A stretch of 64,000 nucleotides of DNA from Hyphomicrobiales bacterium (GCA_004144345.1 SEEL01000003.1:1-64000); one strand, 5' to 3'; shown: positions 6,567-17,021, numbered from the stretch's first letter. A program made the numbers and translations. The notes: generated by a model from the letters alone, not told the origin.

Positions 6567-7523
6567 ATGCGCAAGCCGCTCCTGACGGCACTGCTGGCTT
6601 TCGGGCTGAGCACCGTCCCCGCTTTGGCTGAGTGGACCTATATTGATGGCGGCGGCAAGACCATCACGCTGCCGGAGGCGCCCAAGCGCATCGTCGCCCA
6701 TGCGAACGCCGCCGCCGCGCTGATCCCGCTCGGCATCCGCCCGGTGGCGATCTATGTCGATAGCCCCGTGGCCGACGACATGTCGCTCAAGGGGCTCGAC
6801 CTTACCGGCATCGAGATCATCGGCGAGGCCTGGGGCGAGATCGACATCGAAAAGCTCGCCGCGATCGACCCCGATCTGATCGTCGCCGAGTTCTGGCCGC
6901 TGGAGAAAGCCTATTCGGGCATGGAAGCCTCGGCCGCCGCCGACGCGACGCTGATCGAGGGCATCGCCCCGGTGGGCGGCCCGGCGCAGGGCGATTCCAT
7001 CGTCACCCTGATCGCCGACTACGAAGCACTTGCCGCCTCGCTCGGCGCCGACCTCGGCAAGCCCGAGATTGCTGCCGCCAAGGTCCGCTTCGAAGCGGCG
7101 CGCGATGCCTTCAAGACCGGCGTCGCGGCCAAGCCCGATTTCCAGGCGCTCGCCGTCTGGGCCGGCACCGACGCGCTCTATGTGGCGTCGCCCGACGGCT
7201 CGTCGGAACTGTCGGACTTCAAGGCCTGGGGCCTCGATATCGTGACGCCCGAGACCGCCGACGATCGCGGCTATTGGGAAACGCTGAGCTGGGAGAATGC
7301 CGACAAATACCAGCCGGACCTCGTGATGGTGGACGACCGCTCGGCCACCACCATCGACACCGCCAAGGCACAGCCGACCTGGACAACGATCAAGGCTGCC
7401 GCGGCCGGCGCCGTGACCAACTGGCCGGCATTCTGGATGCGCAACTACAAAGTCTATGCCGAGCAGCTCGAACATCTGACCGGCGTCATCGCCGCCACCG
7501 ACGAGCACCTCTCGGAGAGATGA
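6567..7523 (+). CDS. Iron-siderophore ABC transporter substrate-binding protein
   Basis: A 318-residue periplasmic binding protein with a Sec signal peptide (MRKPLLTALLAFGLSTVPALA, cleavage near 21-22). It contains the family segments LPEAPKRIVAHAN, IEKLAAIDPDLIVAEFWPLE and a C-terminal lobe ending in VYAEQLEHLTGVI. It belongs to the ferric-siderophore (FecB-like) class and is only distantly similar to the Tat-exported paralogue at 1458. It is the first gene of a four-gene operon with two FecCD permeases and an ATPase, joined to the next gene by an ATGA overlap. Iron control through the IRO box at 6499 is likely. Confidence 0.92.
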   Translation: MRKPLLTALLAFGLSTVPALAEWTYIDGGGKTITLPEAPKRIVAHANAAAALIPLGIRPVAIYVDSPVADDMSLKGLDLTGIEIIGEAWGEIDIEKLAAIDPDLIVAEFWPLEKAYSGMEASAAADATLIEGIAPVGGPAQGDSIVTLIADYEALAASLGADLGKPEIAAAKVRFEAARDAFKTGVAAKPDFQALAVWAGTDALYVASPDGSSELSDFKAWGLDIVTPETADDRGYWETLSWENADKYQPDLVMVDDRSATTIDTAKAQPTWTTIKAAAAGAVTNWPAFWMRNYKVYAEQLEHLTGVIAATDEHLSER

Positions 7524-8545
7524 GCCAAGCGCTCCCCCATCTCAGCCGGTCGCGATATCTCGCGGCCGGCATTGTGTTGCTGGCGCTGCTGCTGCTCGCG
7601 ATAGCGCTGCTGAGCCTGGCCGTGGGCGCGCGCGCCATTCCGCTCGGCGAGGTGATCGACACGCTGCTCAACCCCGAGGCGACCGGCACCAACGCCACCA
7701 TCATGCGCGATCTGCGCCTCCCCCGCACGCTGCTCGGCCTCGTGGTCGGCGCGGCGCTCGGCCTCTCCGGCGCGATCATGCAGGGCGTGACGCGCAATCC
7801 GTTGGCCGATCCGGGTCTGCTCGGCATTCATGCCGGCGCCGCGCTGTTCGTCGTGCTCGGCATCGCATTGCTCGGCCTTGCGAGCCTCACCGCCTATGTG
7901 TGGCTCGGCTTCCTCGGCGCCGCCATGGCGACGATCATCGTTTATGCCGTGGCCTCGCTCGGCCGCGAAGGCGCGACGCCGGTGAAGCTGGCGCTGGCCG
8001 GCGCCGCGGTGACCGCCGCCTTCAGCTCGGTGACCTCGGGCATCCTCCTCACCAATGCCGTGACCCTCGACGCCTTCCGCTTCTGGCAGGTCGGCTCCCT
8101 CGCCGGGCGCGGCAACGACATTCTGTTCGGCGTGACGCCGTTCCTCGCGTTGGGCATCGTGCTCGCGCTGATCACCGGCCGCCTGCTCGACGCTATGGCG
8201 CTGGGCGACGATATTGCGCGCGGCCACGGCCAGCGCGTGATGCTGTCGCGGGCTCTGGCGGCGGTGGCGTGGATTATCCTCTCGGGTGGCGCGACCGCGG
8301 CGCTCGGCCCGATCGCCTTTGTCGGCCTGATCGTGCCGCATGCGGCGCGCGCCATCACCGGCCCGTCCTATCGCTGGATCCTGCCCTATTCGGCGCTGCT
8401 GGCGCCGATCCTGCTGCTCGGCGCCGACATTGTCGGCCGCGTCGTGGCGCCGCCCGGCGAATTGCAGGTCGGGATCGTCACCGCCGCCATCGGCGCGCCG
8501 CTCTTCGTGCTGCTGGTGCGCCGCCGGAGGCTGGCCGAACTATGA
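7520..8545 (+). CDS. FecCD-family iron-siderophore ABC permease 1
   Basis: A 341-residue inner-membrane permease of the BtuC/FecCD type with about ten predicted helices. Landmarks are LRLPRTLLGLVVGAALGLSGAIMQGVTRNPLADPGLLGI after the first helices and the C-terminal GPIAFVGLIVPHAAR coupling segment that contacts the ATPase. The ATG at 7520 overlaps the previous stop (ATGA), which sets the start. The two FecCD proteins of this operon should form a heterodimer that moves ferric siderophore into the cytoplasm, as FecC/FecD or FhuB halves do. Confidence 0.95.
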   Translation: MSQALPHLSRSRYLAAGIVLLALLLLAIALLSLAVGARAIPLGEVIDTLLNPEATGTNATIMRDLRLPRTLLGLVVGAALGLSGAIMQGVTRNPLADPGLLGIHAGAALFVVLGIALLGLASLTAYVWLGFLGAAMATIIVYAVASLGREGATPVKLALAGAAVTAAFSSVTSGILLTNAVTLDAFRFWQVGSLAGRGNDILFGVTPFLALGIVLALITGRLLDAMALGDDIARGHGQRVMLSRALAAVAWIILSGGATAALGPIAFVGLIVPHAARAITGPSYRWILPYSALLAPILLLGADIVGRVVAPPGELQVGIVTAAIGAPLFVLLVRRRRLAEL

Positions 8546-9615
8546 CCGCCATGCCCGATCCGCACGAATTCATCGATATCGGCGCCGAAGTCGCGGGCAT
8601 CCGCGAGACGCTGGCGCGCCGCCGCTGGCTGGTGGTATCAGGGTTGGCCCTGGTGCTGCTGGCGCTGTTCGCGACCGCCATGATCCTCGGCGACTATCCG
8701 GTGACCCTGCCGCGGATCGTCGCCTCGCTGCTCTCGCCGCTGACCGGCGAGGCGCAGAGGGGCATCGACTTCATCGTGCTGGGCGTGCGCCTGCCCCGCG
8801 CTTTGGTGGCGGTGATGGCGGGGGCGGCCTTCGGCATCTCCGGAACCCTGTTCCAGACGGTGCTGCGCAACCCGCTCGCGAGCCCCGATATCATCGGCAT
8901 CACCGCCGGCGCCAGCACGGCGGCGGTGGCGGCGATTGTCCTCCTGCAGTGGGGCGGCGGCATGCTGGCGCTCGCGGCGCTTGTTGGCGGCCTCGGCACG
9001 GCGGGCGCCATCTATGCGCTCGCCTGGCATCGCGGCGTCAGCCCCTATCGCGTGGTGCTGGTGGGCATCGGCATTGCGGCGGTGATGACGGCGATCATGT
9101 CCTACATGTTCACCCGCGCCCGGCTGATCGAAGTGCAGCAGGCGCTGACCTGGCTGACCGGCAGCCTCAACGGCATGCAGATGAAGGATGCCACGCAGCT
9201 GGCGATCGGCGCCGGCATCGTCGGGCTGCTGCTGATCCCGCTGAGCCGCGCCGCCGGCACGCTGGAACTGGGCGACGACATGGCCCGGGCGCTGGGTAGC
9301 CGCGTCGAACGCGCCCGTTTCCTGCTGCTCGGCCTTGCGGTGTGCCTGTGCGCCATCGCGACCGCCGCCACCGGCCCGATTGCGTTCGTGGCGCTGATGG
9401 CAGGACCGATCGCGCGCCTGCTGCTGGGGCCGGCGACGGGCAGCCTCGTGCCCGCGGCGCTGACCGGCGCGCTGGTGACGCTGGGCGCCGACATCGTGGC
9501 GCAGCATTTCATTGCGGGCGTGCAATTGCCGGTCGGTGTGATCACCGGCGGCATCGGCGCCTGCTTCCTCATACTGATGCTCATCGCCGCCAATCGCTCG
9601 GGGAGAACTTCATGA
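8542..9615 (+). CDS. FecCD-family iron-siderophore ABC permease 2
   Basis: A 357-residue permease related to its upstream neighbour, with the same signature (VRLPRALVAVMAGAAFGISGTLFQTVLRNPLASPDIIGI) and a coupling segment GPIAFVALMAGPIAR near the C-terminus. It differs in a 35-residue cytosolic N-terminal extension (PDPHEFIDIGAEVAGIRETLARRR) before the first helix. The ATG at 8542 overlaps the preceding stop by four bases and the next gene starts in the same way, so all four transporter genes are translationally coupled. Confidence 0.95.
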   Translation: MTAMPDPHEFIDIGAEVAGIRETLARRRWLVVSGLALVLLALFATAMILGDYPVTLPRIVASLLSPLTGEAQRGIDFIVLGVRLPRALVAVMAGAAFGISGTLFQTVLRNPLASPDIIGITAGASTAAVAAIVLLQWGGGMLALAALVGGLGTAGAIYALAWHRGVSPYRVVLVGIGIAAVMTAIMSYMFTRARLIEVQQALTWLTGSLNGMQMKDATQLAIGAGIVGLLLIPLSRAAGTLELGDDMARALGSRVERARFLLLGLAVCLCAIATAATGPIAFVALMAGPIARLLLGPATGSLVPAALTGALVTLGADIVAQHFIAGVQLPVGVITGGIGACFLILMLIAANRSGRTS

Positions 9616-10448
9616 GTGTGCTCGCTTTCAATCGCGACAACCCGCCGCCGCAGCTGTCGGCGGACAAGCTCCATCTCGGCTATCGCGACCGGCGGATCGT
9701 CCACGATCTGAGCGTCAGCATTCCGGCGCACAAATTCACGGTGATCGTCGGCGCCAATGCCTGCGGCAAGTCCACGCTGCTGCGCGGCCTCGCGCGCCTC
9801 CTCGCGCCGAGCGAGGGCAGCGTGCTGCTCGACGGCAAATCCATCCACCAGATGCCGACGCGCGCCGTGGCCAGGGCGATGGGGCTGTTGCCGCAAACGC
9901 CGGTGGCGCCGCAATCGATCCTCGTCGCCGATCTGGTGGGGCGCGGCCGCTATCCGCATCAGGGCTGGTTTCGCCGCTGGACCCGCGACGATGATCGCGT
10001 GGTGGGCGAGGCGCTGGCACTGACCGGCGTGTCGGACCTCGGCGGCCGGGCGCTGGACGAATTGTCGGGTGGCCAGCGGCAGCGCGTCTGGATCGCCATG
10101 GCGCTGGCACAGGAAACCGGCCTCTTGCTGCTCGACGAGCCGACGACCTTCCTCGACATCGCCCATCAGGTGGACGTGCTCGACCTCTTGACCGACCTCA
10201 CGACGCATCAGGGCCGCACCATCGTCGCGGTGCTGCACGACCTCAACCTTGCCTGCCGCTATGCCGACAATCTGGTGGCGATGAAGGACGGCCGGATCGT
10301 CGCCGAGGGCACGCCGCAGGCGATCGTGACGCCGGAACTGGTGGACGAGGTGTTCGGGCTCCGCGCCCGGATCGTCACCGACCCGGTGTCGGACACGCCG
10401 ATGGTCGTGCCGCTCGGCCGGCATCACGTGGCTGTTGCCGCCGAGTAA
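9612..10448 (+). CDS. Iron-siderophore ABC transporter ATP-binding protein
   Basis: A 278-residue ATPase of the FecE/FhuC class. Walker A is GANACGKST (47-55), the signature is LSGGQRQR (151-158) and Walker B is LLLLDEP (171-177); the switch-histidine motif VLHDLN follows. It closes the operon that supplies the binding protein, both permeases and the energy source for siderophore import. No obvious terminator follows; 24 bases downstream there is only a 6-bp hairpin at 10472-10488, so read-through toward the dehydrogenase gene at 10540 is possible. Confidence 0.95.
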   Translation: MSVLAFNRDNPPPQLSADKLHLGYRDRRIVHDLSVSIPAHKFTVIVGANACGKSTLLRGLARLLAPSEGSVLLDGKSIHQMPTRAVARAMGLLPQTPVAPQSILVADLVGRGRYPHQGWFRRWTRDDDRVVGEALALTGVSDLGGRALDELSGGQRQRVWIAMALAQETGLLLLDEPTTFLDIAHQVDVLDLLTDLTTHQGRTIVAVLHDLNLACRYADNLVAMKDGRIVAEGTPQAIVTPELVDEVFGLRARIVTDPVSDTPMVVPLGRHHVAVAAE

Positions 10449-10495
10449 CGTACCTCATTTTGCGCTGTTCGGCGGCCCGCGAGGCCGCTAGCATG

Positions 10496-10528
10496 CCCTT
10501 GCCCGCGGAGGAGCGGGTGGCCCAAGGG
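10496..10528 (+). promoter_or_regulatory. Hairpin holding a GGAGGA loop just before a start codon
   Basis: CCCTTG (10496-10501) pairs with CAAGGG (10523-10528), and inside it CCCGC (10502-10506) pairs with GCGGG (10513-10517). The loop is GGAGGA, and the closing arm holds the AAGGG that would serve as ribosome binding site for the GTG at 10540. It may influence translation of the dehydrogenase; this is inference from pairing only. Confidence 0.35.
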
Positions 10529-10539
10529 TATTGCGACCA

Positions 10540-11835
10540 GTGAAATATGCGATCGTCGGCGCCGGTGGGCGCCACCAGATGTTCCGCCGTGCCGTCACCG
10601 AAACGCACAAACAAGGCAATGAACTGGTCGCCCTGTGCGACGTCAACGAAAAGCGGCTGGCGCTGTCGGTGCGCGAAGCGCCGCCCCAGCCGGGCAATGG
10701 CATCGCCACCTATGCCGCGGTCGATTTCGACCGGATGATTTCGGAACAGAAGCCGGACACGGTGATCGTCACCGTGCCGGACTATCTCCATCACGAATAT
10801 ATCGTGCGGGCGCTGCGCGCCGGCTGCAACGTGATGACCGAAAAGCCGATGACCATCGATCTCGTCAAGCTCAAGGCCGTGCTCGATGCGCAGCAGGAGA
10901 CCGGCAAGAACGTCACCGTCACTTTCAATTATCGCTACACGCCGGCACGCACGCAGCTCAAGGACATCCTGCTGTCCGGCGTGATCGGCGACATCCAGGC
11001 GGTGGACTTCCGCTGGTATCTCGACCGCGTGCACGGCGCCGACTATTTCCGCCGCTGGCACCGCTACAAGGACAAGTCCGGCGGCCTCCTGGTGCATAAA
11101 TCGACGCACCATTTCGACCTGATGAACTGGTGGGTCGGCTCGACCCCGGTGAGCGTCGCCGCCAATGGCAAGCGCGCCTTCTACACCCCGGCGACGGCGG
11201 CGGCATTGGGGCTCGAAGGCCATGGCGACCGCTGCCAGGACTGCCCGGTGTTCGACAGATGCGACTACCGGCTCGACCTCGATGCCGATGAAGAGTTGCG
11301 CGAGATGTATCTCGATACCGAGGACGCCGATGGCTATTACCGCGACCGCTGCGTCTGGGCCTCCGACATCACCATCGAGGACACGATGCAGGTCGAGGCG
11401 GCCTACGCCAATGGCGTGTTCCTCAACTACACGCTGTGCGCCTATTCGCCGTGGGAAGGGCTCGAGATCACCTTCCAGGGCAGCAAGGGCGATCTGACCC
11501 ACAAGCATGTGGAAGTGCATGGCGTGTTCGGTGGCCAGCGCGACAAGGCCGCGGGCGAGAACATGACGACGACGCTGCATCTTGCCGGGCAGCGGCCGCA
11601 GCAGATCGATGTATGGGCCGGCGAAGGCGACCATGGCGGCGCCGACCCGGTGATGCTGGGCTATCTGTTCGACCCGGCGACGATGCCGGAGGATAAATAC
11701 GGCCGCGCGTCGAGCCATCGCGAGGGCGCGTGGTCGATATTGACCGGCATCGCGGCGAACAAGGCGATCGCGACGGGCACCAAGGTGGATGTCGACGCGA
11801 TGCTGGCCGAGGCGGGGATTGAGTTGGGGCGGTAG
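10540..11835 (+). CDS. Gfo/Idh/MocA-family oxidoreductase
   Basis: A 431-residue NAD(P)-dependent dehydrogenase of sugars or polyols. The N-terminal Rossmann fold (KYAIVGAGGRHQMF) and the EKP motif (NVMTEKPMTIDL) are present. Its C-terminal half includes RWHRYKDKSGGLLVHKSTHHFDLMNWW, with the catalytic-type His pair. A cysteine cluster, CQDC-x5-C, about 230 residues in, could bind a metal and is uncommon in the superfamily. I prefer the GTG at 10540 because it begins directly at the Rossmann strand; a TTG at 10531 is possible. It is followed by the repeat element and faces the sugar-transport operon. Confidence 0.88.
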   Translation: MKYAIVGAGGRHQMFRRAVTETHKQGNELVALCDVNEKRLALSVREAPPQPGNGIATYAAVDFDRMISEQKPDTVIVTVPDYLHHEYIVRALRAGCNVMTEKPMTIDLVKLKAVLDAQQETGKNVTVTFNYRYTPARTQLKDILLSGVIGDIQAVDFRWYLDRVHGADYFRRWHRYKDKSGGLLVHKSTHHFDLMNWWVGSTPVSVAANGKRAFYTPATAAALGLEGHGDRCQDCPVFDRCDYRLDLDADEELREMYLDTEDADGYYRDRCVWASDITIEDTMQVEAAYANGVFLNYTLCAYSPWEGLEITFQGSKGDLTHKHVEVHGVFGGQRDKAAGENMTTTLHLAGQRPQQIDVWAGEGDHGGADPVMLGYLFDPATMPEDKYGRASSHREGAWSILTGIAANKAIATGTKVDVDAMLAEAGIELGR

Positions 11836-11857
11836 GGTGCCTAGCGCAAGCGGCTCG

Positions 11858-11993
11858 CCCCACCCACCGGCTACGCCGGTCCCCCCTCCCCGATGGGGAG
11901 GGAGGGGCTCCACTCAAGGTGCGGCAGTCGGGTTATCCCTCCTCGGCGCGTAGCGCTGGGGAGGGGGGACCACGCGCAGCGTGGTGGGTGGGG
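11858..11993. repeat. Palindromic intergenic repeat, copy 2 (complete)
   Basis: A 136-base element lies between two convergent genes. The outer ends CCCCACCCACC (11858-11868) and GGTGGGTGGGG (11983-11993) are exact reverse complements. Inside are two hairpins (CCGGCTACGCCGG; CCACGCGCAGCGTGG), then two CCCTCCCC-type arms, and a centre with CTCCACTCAAG. Its parts match copy 1 at the window start in inverted order. It has no reading frame and may act as a two-way terminator. Confidence 0.75.
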
Positions 11994-12010
11994 TAGCCCG
12001 GTGGATGCGG

Positions 12011-13092
<1,082 letters not shown>

Positions 13093-13096
<4 letters not shown>

Positions 13097-14169
13097 GCGA
13101 AACCCTCCGGCAGCCATGAGCGGTAATTGGGGTGATCGACACCGATCGGGAACACCACCTCCTGCCGCGTGCGCGACGAATAATAGAAGGCGGTGACCAT
13201 TTCGAGGGCGCGGCGCGAATCCGCCGAAGTGACCGGCAGCGGCCCGCCGCTCAGCAGCGCATCGTGGAAGCGCGACATCTGCGAGGCAAAGCGGGGCGGC
13301 ACGTCCTGCCAGTCCTTGAGCAGATCGGCGATGGCCGATTTGGTGCCCTCATTGCGCGGCAGGATTTTCCACGCAGCGGCGCCCGGATTGTAGGGCGCGT
13401 GGTCGCTCTCGATGGTGACATTGTCGAAGGCGAGGCGGATGCGGCTGATCTCGTCGGCCGAGCCGAGCGAGGCGGTGAACGAGCCGAGCGCGCCGGATTC
13501 GAGTTCGACCGAGGCGGAGATGCAATCCTCGACCTCGATGTCATTGACGCGTGTCGCGACGCGGCCGAACAGCGATTTGAGCGGCCCCATCAGATAGACG
13601 AACATATCGTGCGGGTGGATGGCATGGCCCATCAGCACGCCGCCCAATTCGGTCTTCCATTTGCCGCGCCACGGCACGGCGTAATAGTCCGCCTCGCGCC
13701 GCCACAGCGTTTCGACCGTGCCCACGAAGGGCTTGCCCGCGAGGCCTGCATCGATGATGGCCTTGGCCTGCTGGATGCCATTGCCGAAGCGGTACTGGAA
13801 GATGGGCATGAGCTTGCCCGCCGATTGCTGCTCGACGGCGATGATCTCGTCGATCTGCTTGAGCGAGCCGACCAGCGGCTTCTCGCAGATGACATGCTTG
13901 CCAGCGCGGAGCGCCGCGACGATCATCGGATAGTGCACCATCGGCGGCGTGCAGATGTCGATGATGTCGAGATCGTCCATGGCGAGGAGATCGTCAAACT
14001 TGGTCGTGCGGCGCGTAATGCCGAATTCGTCGGCGACCGTGCTCAGCTTGGCTTCGTCGAGATCGCAGAGCGCAATGACGCGAAACCTGTCCGGATTGGT
14101 GACATAGCCTTCAATGATGTGGGAGCGGCCGATGCCGGCGCCGACGACGGCGACTGTCTTGATGCTCAT
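13093..14169 (-). CDS. Gfo/Idh/MocA-family oxidoreductase
   Basis: A 358-residue NAD-dependent dehydrogenase. It has a Rossmann fold ([14 protein letters not shown]), the EKP motif in [12 protein letters not shown] and the [14 protein letters not shown] segment with a catalytic-type histidine. Substrates of this superfamily are usually inositols, glucosides or amino-sugar derivatives. The ATG at 14169 overlaps the stop of the preceding dehydrogenase gene (ATGA). A few codons of upstream in-frame sequence including another ATG (14178) fall inside that gene and are less likely. Its position between a transporter and a second dehydrogenase suggests catabolism of the imported compound. Confidence 0.9.
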
Positions 14170-15182
14170 TGCGCCCACTCCGTGCCCTGTTCGGCGAGAC
14201 GCTGCGCCGTCAGCGCCAGCTCCATCGCCTTGTAGCAGCGTGCCTGCGGCATGGCGGTCTCGGTGCGGTGCAGCACGTCGGCGATGAGCGCCTTCCCATA
14301 GAGCAAGGGCTGGTCGCTGCAGTCGATATGATGCGTGCCCTTGCCGTCGACGAGGAACAGATGATCCTTTCCCGGCCGGCCGGCGATGTCGATATATTTG
14401 CGCAGCTCGATATAGCCCTCGGTGCCGAGGATGGTGAGGCGGCCATCGCCCCAGATGCCGAGGCCCGCGGGGGTGAACCAGTCGACCCGCACATAGCCGG
14501 TCGCGCTGTCCGACGCGACGTGCAGGTCGCCCGCGTCCTGCAGCCCCGGATATTGAGGATGGGCCCGGTTGGCGACGGAAGCCGAGACGATTCTCGCGTC
14601 GTCGCTGCCGGTGAAGAACAGGAACTGCTCGACCTGGTGGCTGCCGATATCGCAGAGGATGCCGCCATATTGGTTGCGGTCGAAGAAATAGGGCGCGCGC
14701 TTGTTGTTGTTGAGCGCATGCGGGCCGAGGCCAACGGTGTTGATCACCTTGCCGATGGCGCCGGCCTTGACCAGTTCGCCTGCCCTGACGGTCGAGCGCG
14801 TCTGGAAATGTTCGGAATAGCAGACCGAAAAGATGCGGCCGGTCTGCTGCTGCACGCGCTTGATCTCGTCGAGCTGGGCGAGGCTGGTCATGCCCGGCTT
14901 GTCGCTCATCACATCCTTGCCCGCCTGCATCGCCGCGATGGCGATCTCGGCGCGCTTAGCTGGGATGGCGGAGGTGAGGATCATCTGGATCGAGGGATCC
15001 TCGAGCAGTTCTCGGCGGTCGGCGGCGCGCTTTGCCTGCGGGTAGCGCCTGGCGAAGGAGGCCGCAACATCCTCCTCGTCGGACCAGAAGCCGGCGAGAA
15101 TGGCGCCTTCGTTGAGCAGGCAATCGACCTGGCCTTCGATATGGCTGTGCGTGAGGCCGATGGCCGCGATCTTGATGGTCAT
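14166..15182 (-). CDS. Gfo/Idh/MocA-family oxidoreductase, divergent member
   Basis: A 338-residue protein of the same superfamily as its neighbour but quite divergent. The glycine-rich loop reads IGLTHSHIEG instead of GxGxxG, and the usual EKP is DKP (DVMSDKPGMTSL). The C-terminal part has DIGSHQVEQFLFFTG, equivalent to the catalytic His region. The ATG at 15182 follows the permease stop by six bases. No strong ribosome binding site is visible, so coupling to the permease gene is likely. It could be a second catabolic step on the same substrate, or have altered cofactor use. Confidence 0.85.
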   Translation of the reverse strand: MTIKIAAIGLTHSHIEGQVDCLLNEGAILAGFWSDEEDVAASFARRYPQAKRAADRRELLEDPSIQMILTSAIPAKRAEIAIAAMQAGKDVMSDKPGMTSLAQLDEIKRVQQQTGRIFSVCYSEHFQTRSTVRAGELVKAGAIGKVINTVGLGPHALNNNKRAPYFFDRNQYGGILCDIGSHQVEQFLFFTGSDDARIVSASVANRAHPQYPGLQDAGDLHVASDSATGYVRVDWFTPAGLGIWGDGRLTILGTEGYIELRKYIDIAGRPGKDHLFLVDGKGTHHIDCSDQPLLYGKALIADVLHRTETAMPQARCYKAMELALTAQRLAEQGTEWAQ

Positions 15183-15187
15183 GTGTA

Positions 15188-16078
15188 CTAGCGTTTCATA
15201 CCGGTCGTGGCGATGCCCTCGATGAGCAGCCGCTGGAAGAACAGGAAGAACAGGAATACCGGCACCAGCGTCAGGATCGACATGGCGAACAGCCCGCCCC
15301 AATTGGATTCGGCAGTGGAGTCGACGAAGGTGCGGAGGCCGAGCTGCACGGTGTAGGTGCGCATGTCGCTGAGGTAGATCAGCGGGCCGAAGAAGTCGTC
15401 CCAGGTCCAGATGAAAGTGAAGATGGCGGCGGTGACGAGCACCGGCATCGAGAGCGGCAGCAGGACCTTCCAGTAGATGCGCCAGGGCGAGCAGCCATCC
15501 ATCATCGCCGCCTCGTCGAGTTCCTTGGGCAGGCCGCGGAAGAACTGCACCATGAGGAAGATGAAGAAGGCATCGGCGGCGAGGAATTTCGGCACCACCA
15601 GCGGAAGGAACGTATTGATCCAGCCCAGCTGATGGAACAGCACATATTGGGGGATCAGCGTCACCTGATAGGGCAGCATCAGCGTGCCCAGCATCATGGC
15701 GAACCAGAACGGCCGGCCCCAGAATTCAAGCCGCGCAAAGGCGAAGGCGGCAAGTGAACAGGTGATGAGATTGCCGACGATCGACAGGCCCGAAATGATG
15801 AACGAGTTGAGGAAGAAGGTCGAGAAGTGGACCTTGAGCCCGTTCCAGCCCGACACATAGGCATCCCAGCTGATGCTCGACGGCCAGATGGAACTCGAAG
15901 TGAAGATCTCGTTCTCCGGGCGGAACGAAGCGGAGAGCATCCACAGCAGCGGATAGAGCATCACGATCGATGCGCCGACCAGCACCACATGCGCGAACAC
16001 CGAGAACAGCCGCTTGCGCAGCCTCGCGGCCGGGCTCGAGCTGGTGACCACGGTGAGCGTGTGCACATCACTGCTCAT
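15188..16078 (-). CDS. CUT1 sugar ABC transporter permease (MalG-like)
   Basis: A 296-residue inner-membrane permease with about six helices. The C-terminal EAA loop (ELDEAAMMDGCSPWRIYWKVLLPLSMP) contacts the ATPase, and the protein ends in a short cytosolic tail (EGIATTGMKR) typical of MalG homologues. The ATG at 16078 overlaps the end of the partner permease gene by 11 bases. With that partner it should form the membrane channel for the sugar bound by the protein encoded at 17022. Confidence 0.93.
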   Translation of the reverse strand: MSSDVHTLTVVTSSSPAARLRKRLFSVFAHVVLVGASIVMLYPLLWMLSASFRPENEIFTSSSIWPSSISWDAYVSGWNGLKVHFSTFFLNSFIISGLSIVGNLITCSLAAFAFARLEFWGRPFWFAMMLGTLMLPYQVTLIPQYVLFHQLGWINTFLPLVVPKFLAADAFFIFLMVQFFRGLPKELDEAAMMDGCSPWRIYWKVLLPLSMPVLVTAAIFTFIWTWDDFFGPLIYLSDMRTYTVQLGLRTFVDSTAESNWGGLFAMSILTLVPVFLFFLFFQRLLIEGIATTGMKR

Positions 16079-17012
16079 AGTGCACCCAGTAGCGCGAGGT
16101 GAGGAACGAGAACGCCGTGAACACGGCGACGATGGCGAGCAATATCCACGCCAGCGCCGAGGCATAGCCCATGCGGAAGAAGGCGAAGGCCTCCTGGTAG
16201 AGATAGAGCGTGTAGAACAGCGTCGAGTTGATCGGACTGCCATTGCCGCCCGAGATGATGAAGGCGGGCGTGAAGCTCTTGAAGCCTTCGATGGTCTGGA
16301 TGATGGCGTTGAAGAACACCACGGGCGTCAGCAGCGGCAGCGTGATCTTCCAGAACATCCGCCACTTGCTGGCCCCGTCGAGGCTGGCCGCCTCGTACAT
16401 GTCCTGCGGGATCTGCCTCAAGCCGGCGAGAAAGATGATCATCGGCGAGCCGAACTGCCAGATGGCGAGGATGATCAGCGTCCACAGCGAATAGCGCGGG
16501 TTGGAGATCCAGCTCGGCCCCTCGATGCCGAACACGGCGAGCAGATCGTTGACCACGCCGTCGCCGGCAAACAGCTGGCGCCACAGCACGGCGATGGCCA
16601 CCGAGGCGCCGAGCAGCGACGGCAGATAGAAGATGGCGCGGTAGACCGGCAGCCCGCGCATGCCCCGGTTGAGCAGCAGCGCGATACAGAGCGCAAAGGC
16701 GAGCTTCAGCGGCACCGAGAAGAGGACGAAGAACAGCGTCACGCGCATCGACTGCGCGAATTTGGGATCGGCGGTGAAGATGCGCGTGTAGTTGTCGAGC
16801 CCAACCCAGCGCGCCGGGGTGAGCAGGTCGAAATTGGTGAAGCTCAGATAGAGCGAGCTGATCATCGGCCCAATGGTGAGGCCAAGAAAGCCGATGAACC
16901 AGGGGAGCAGGAACAGATAGCCCCCGGCATTGGCGTCCCAGAGGCGACGCCAGACCGAGGGGACCGCGCGCACCACAGGAGCGTTTGTTGCGCCGATGGA
17001 GTGCGCGGTCAT
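16068..17012 (-). CDS. CUT1 sugar ABC transporter permease (MalF-like)
   Basis: A 314-residue permease. The first helix (GGYLFLLPWFIGFLGLTIGPMI) is followed by periplasmic segment YLSFTNFDLLTPARWVGLDNY and a C-terminal EAA loop (DMYEAASLDGASKWRMFWKITLPLLTP). It follows the binding-protein gene after nine bases and overlaps the MalG-like gene, so transcription as one operon is near certain. It is of the short MalF type without the large periplasmic domain of enteric MalF. Confidence 0.93.
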   Translation of the reverse strand: MTAHSIGATNAPVVRAVPSVWRRLWDANAGGYLFLLPWFIGFLGLTIGPMISSLYLSFTNFDLLTPARWVGLDNYTRIFTADPKFAQSMRVTLFFVLFSVPLKLAFALCIALLLNRGMRGLPVYRAIFYLPSLLGASVAIAVLWRQLFAGDGVVNDLLAVFGIEGPSWISNPRYSLWTLIILAIWQFGSPMIIFLAGLRQIPQDMYEAASLDGASKWRMFWKITLPLLTPVVFFNAIIQTIEGFKSFTPAFIISGGNGSPINSTLFYTLYLYQEAFAFFRMGYASALAWILLAIVAVFTAFSFLTSRYWVHYEQ

Positions 17013-17021
17013 GCTTGTGCC

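Noticed and set aside
6474-7508. Extension of the FhuF-like gene to an ATG at 7508
   Set aside because: It would overlap the whole divergent binding-protein gene and the IRO box. The conserved FhuF region begins near 6473, so the upstream part is an open-frame artefact.
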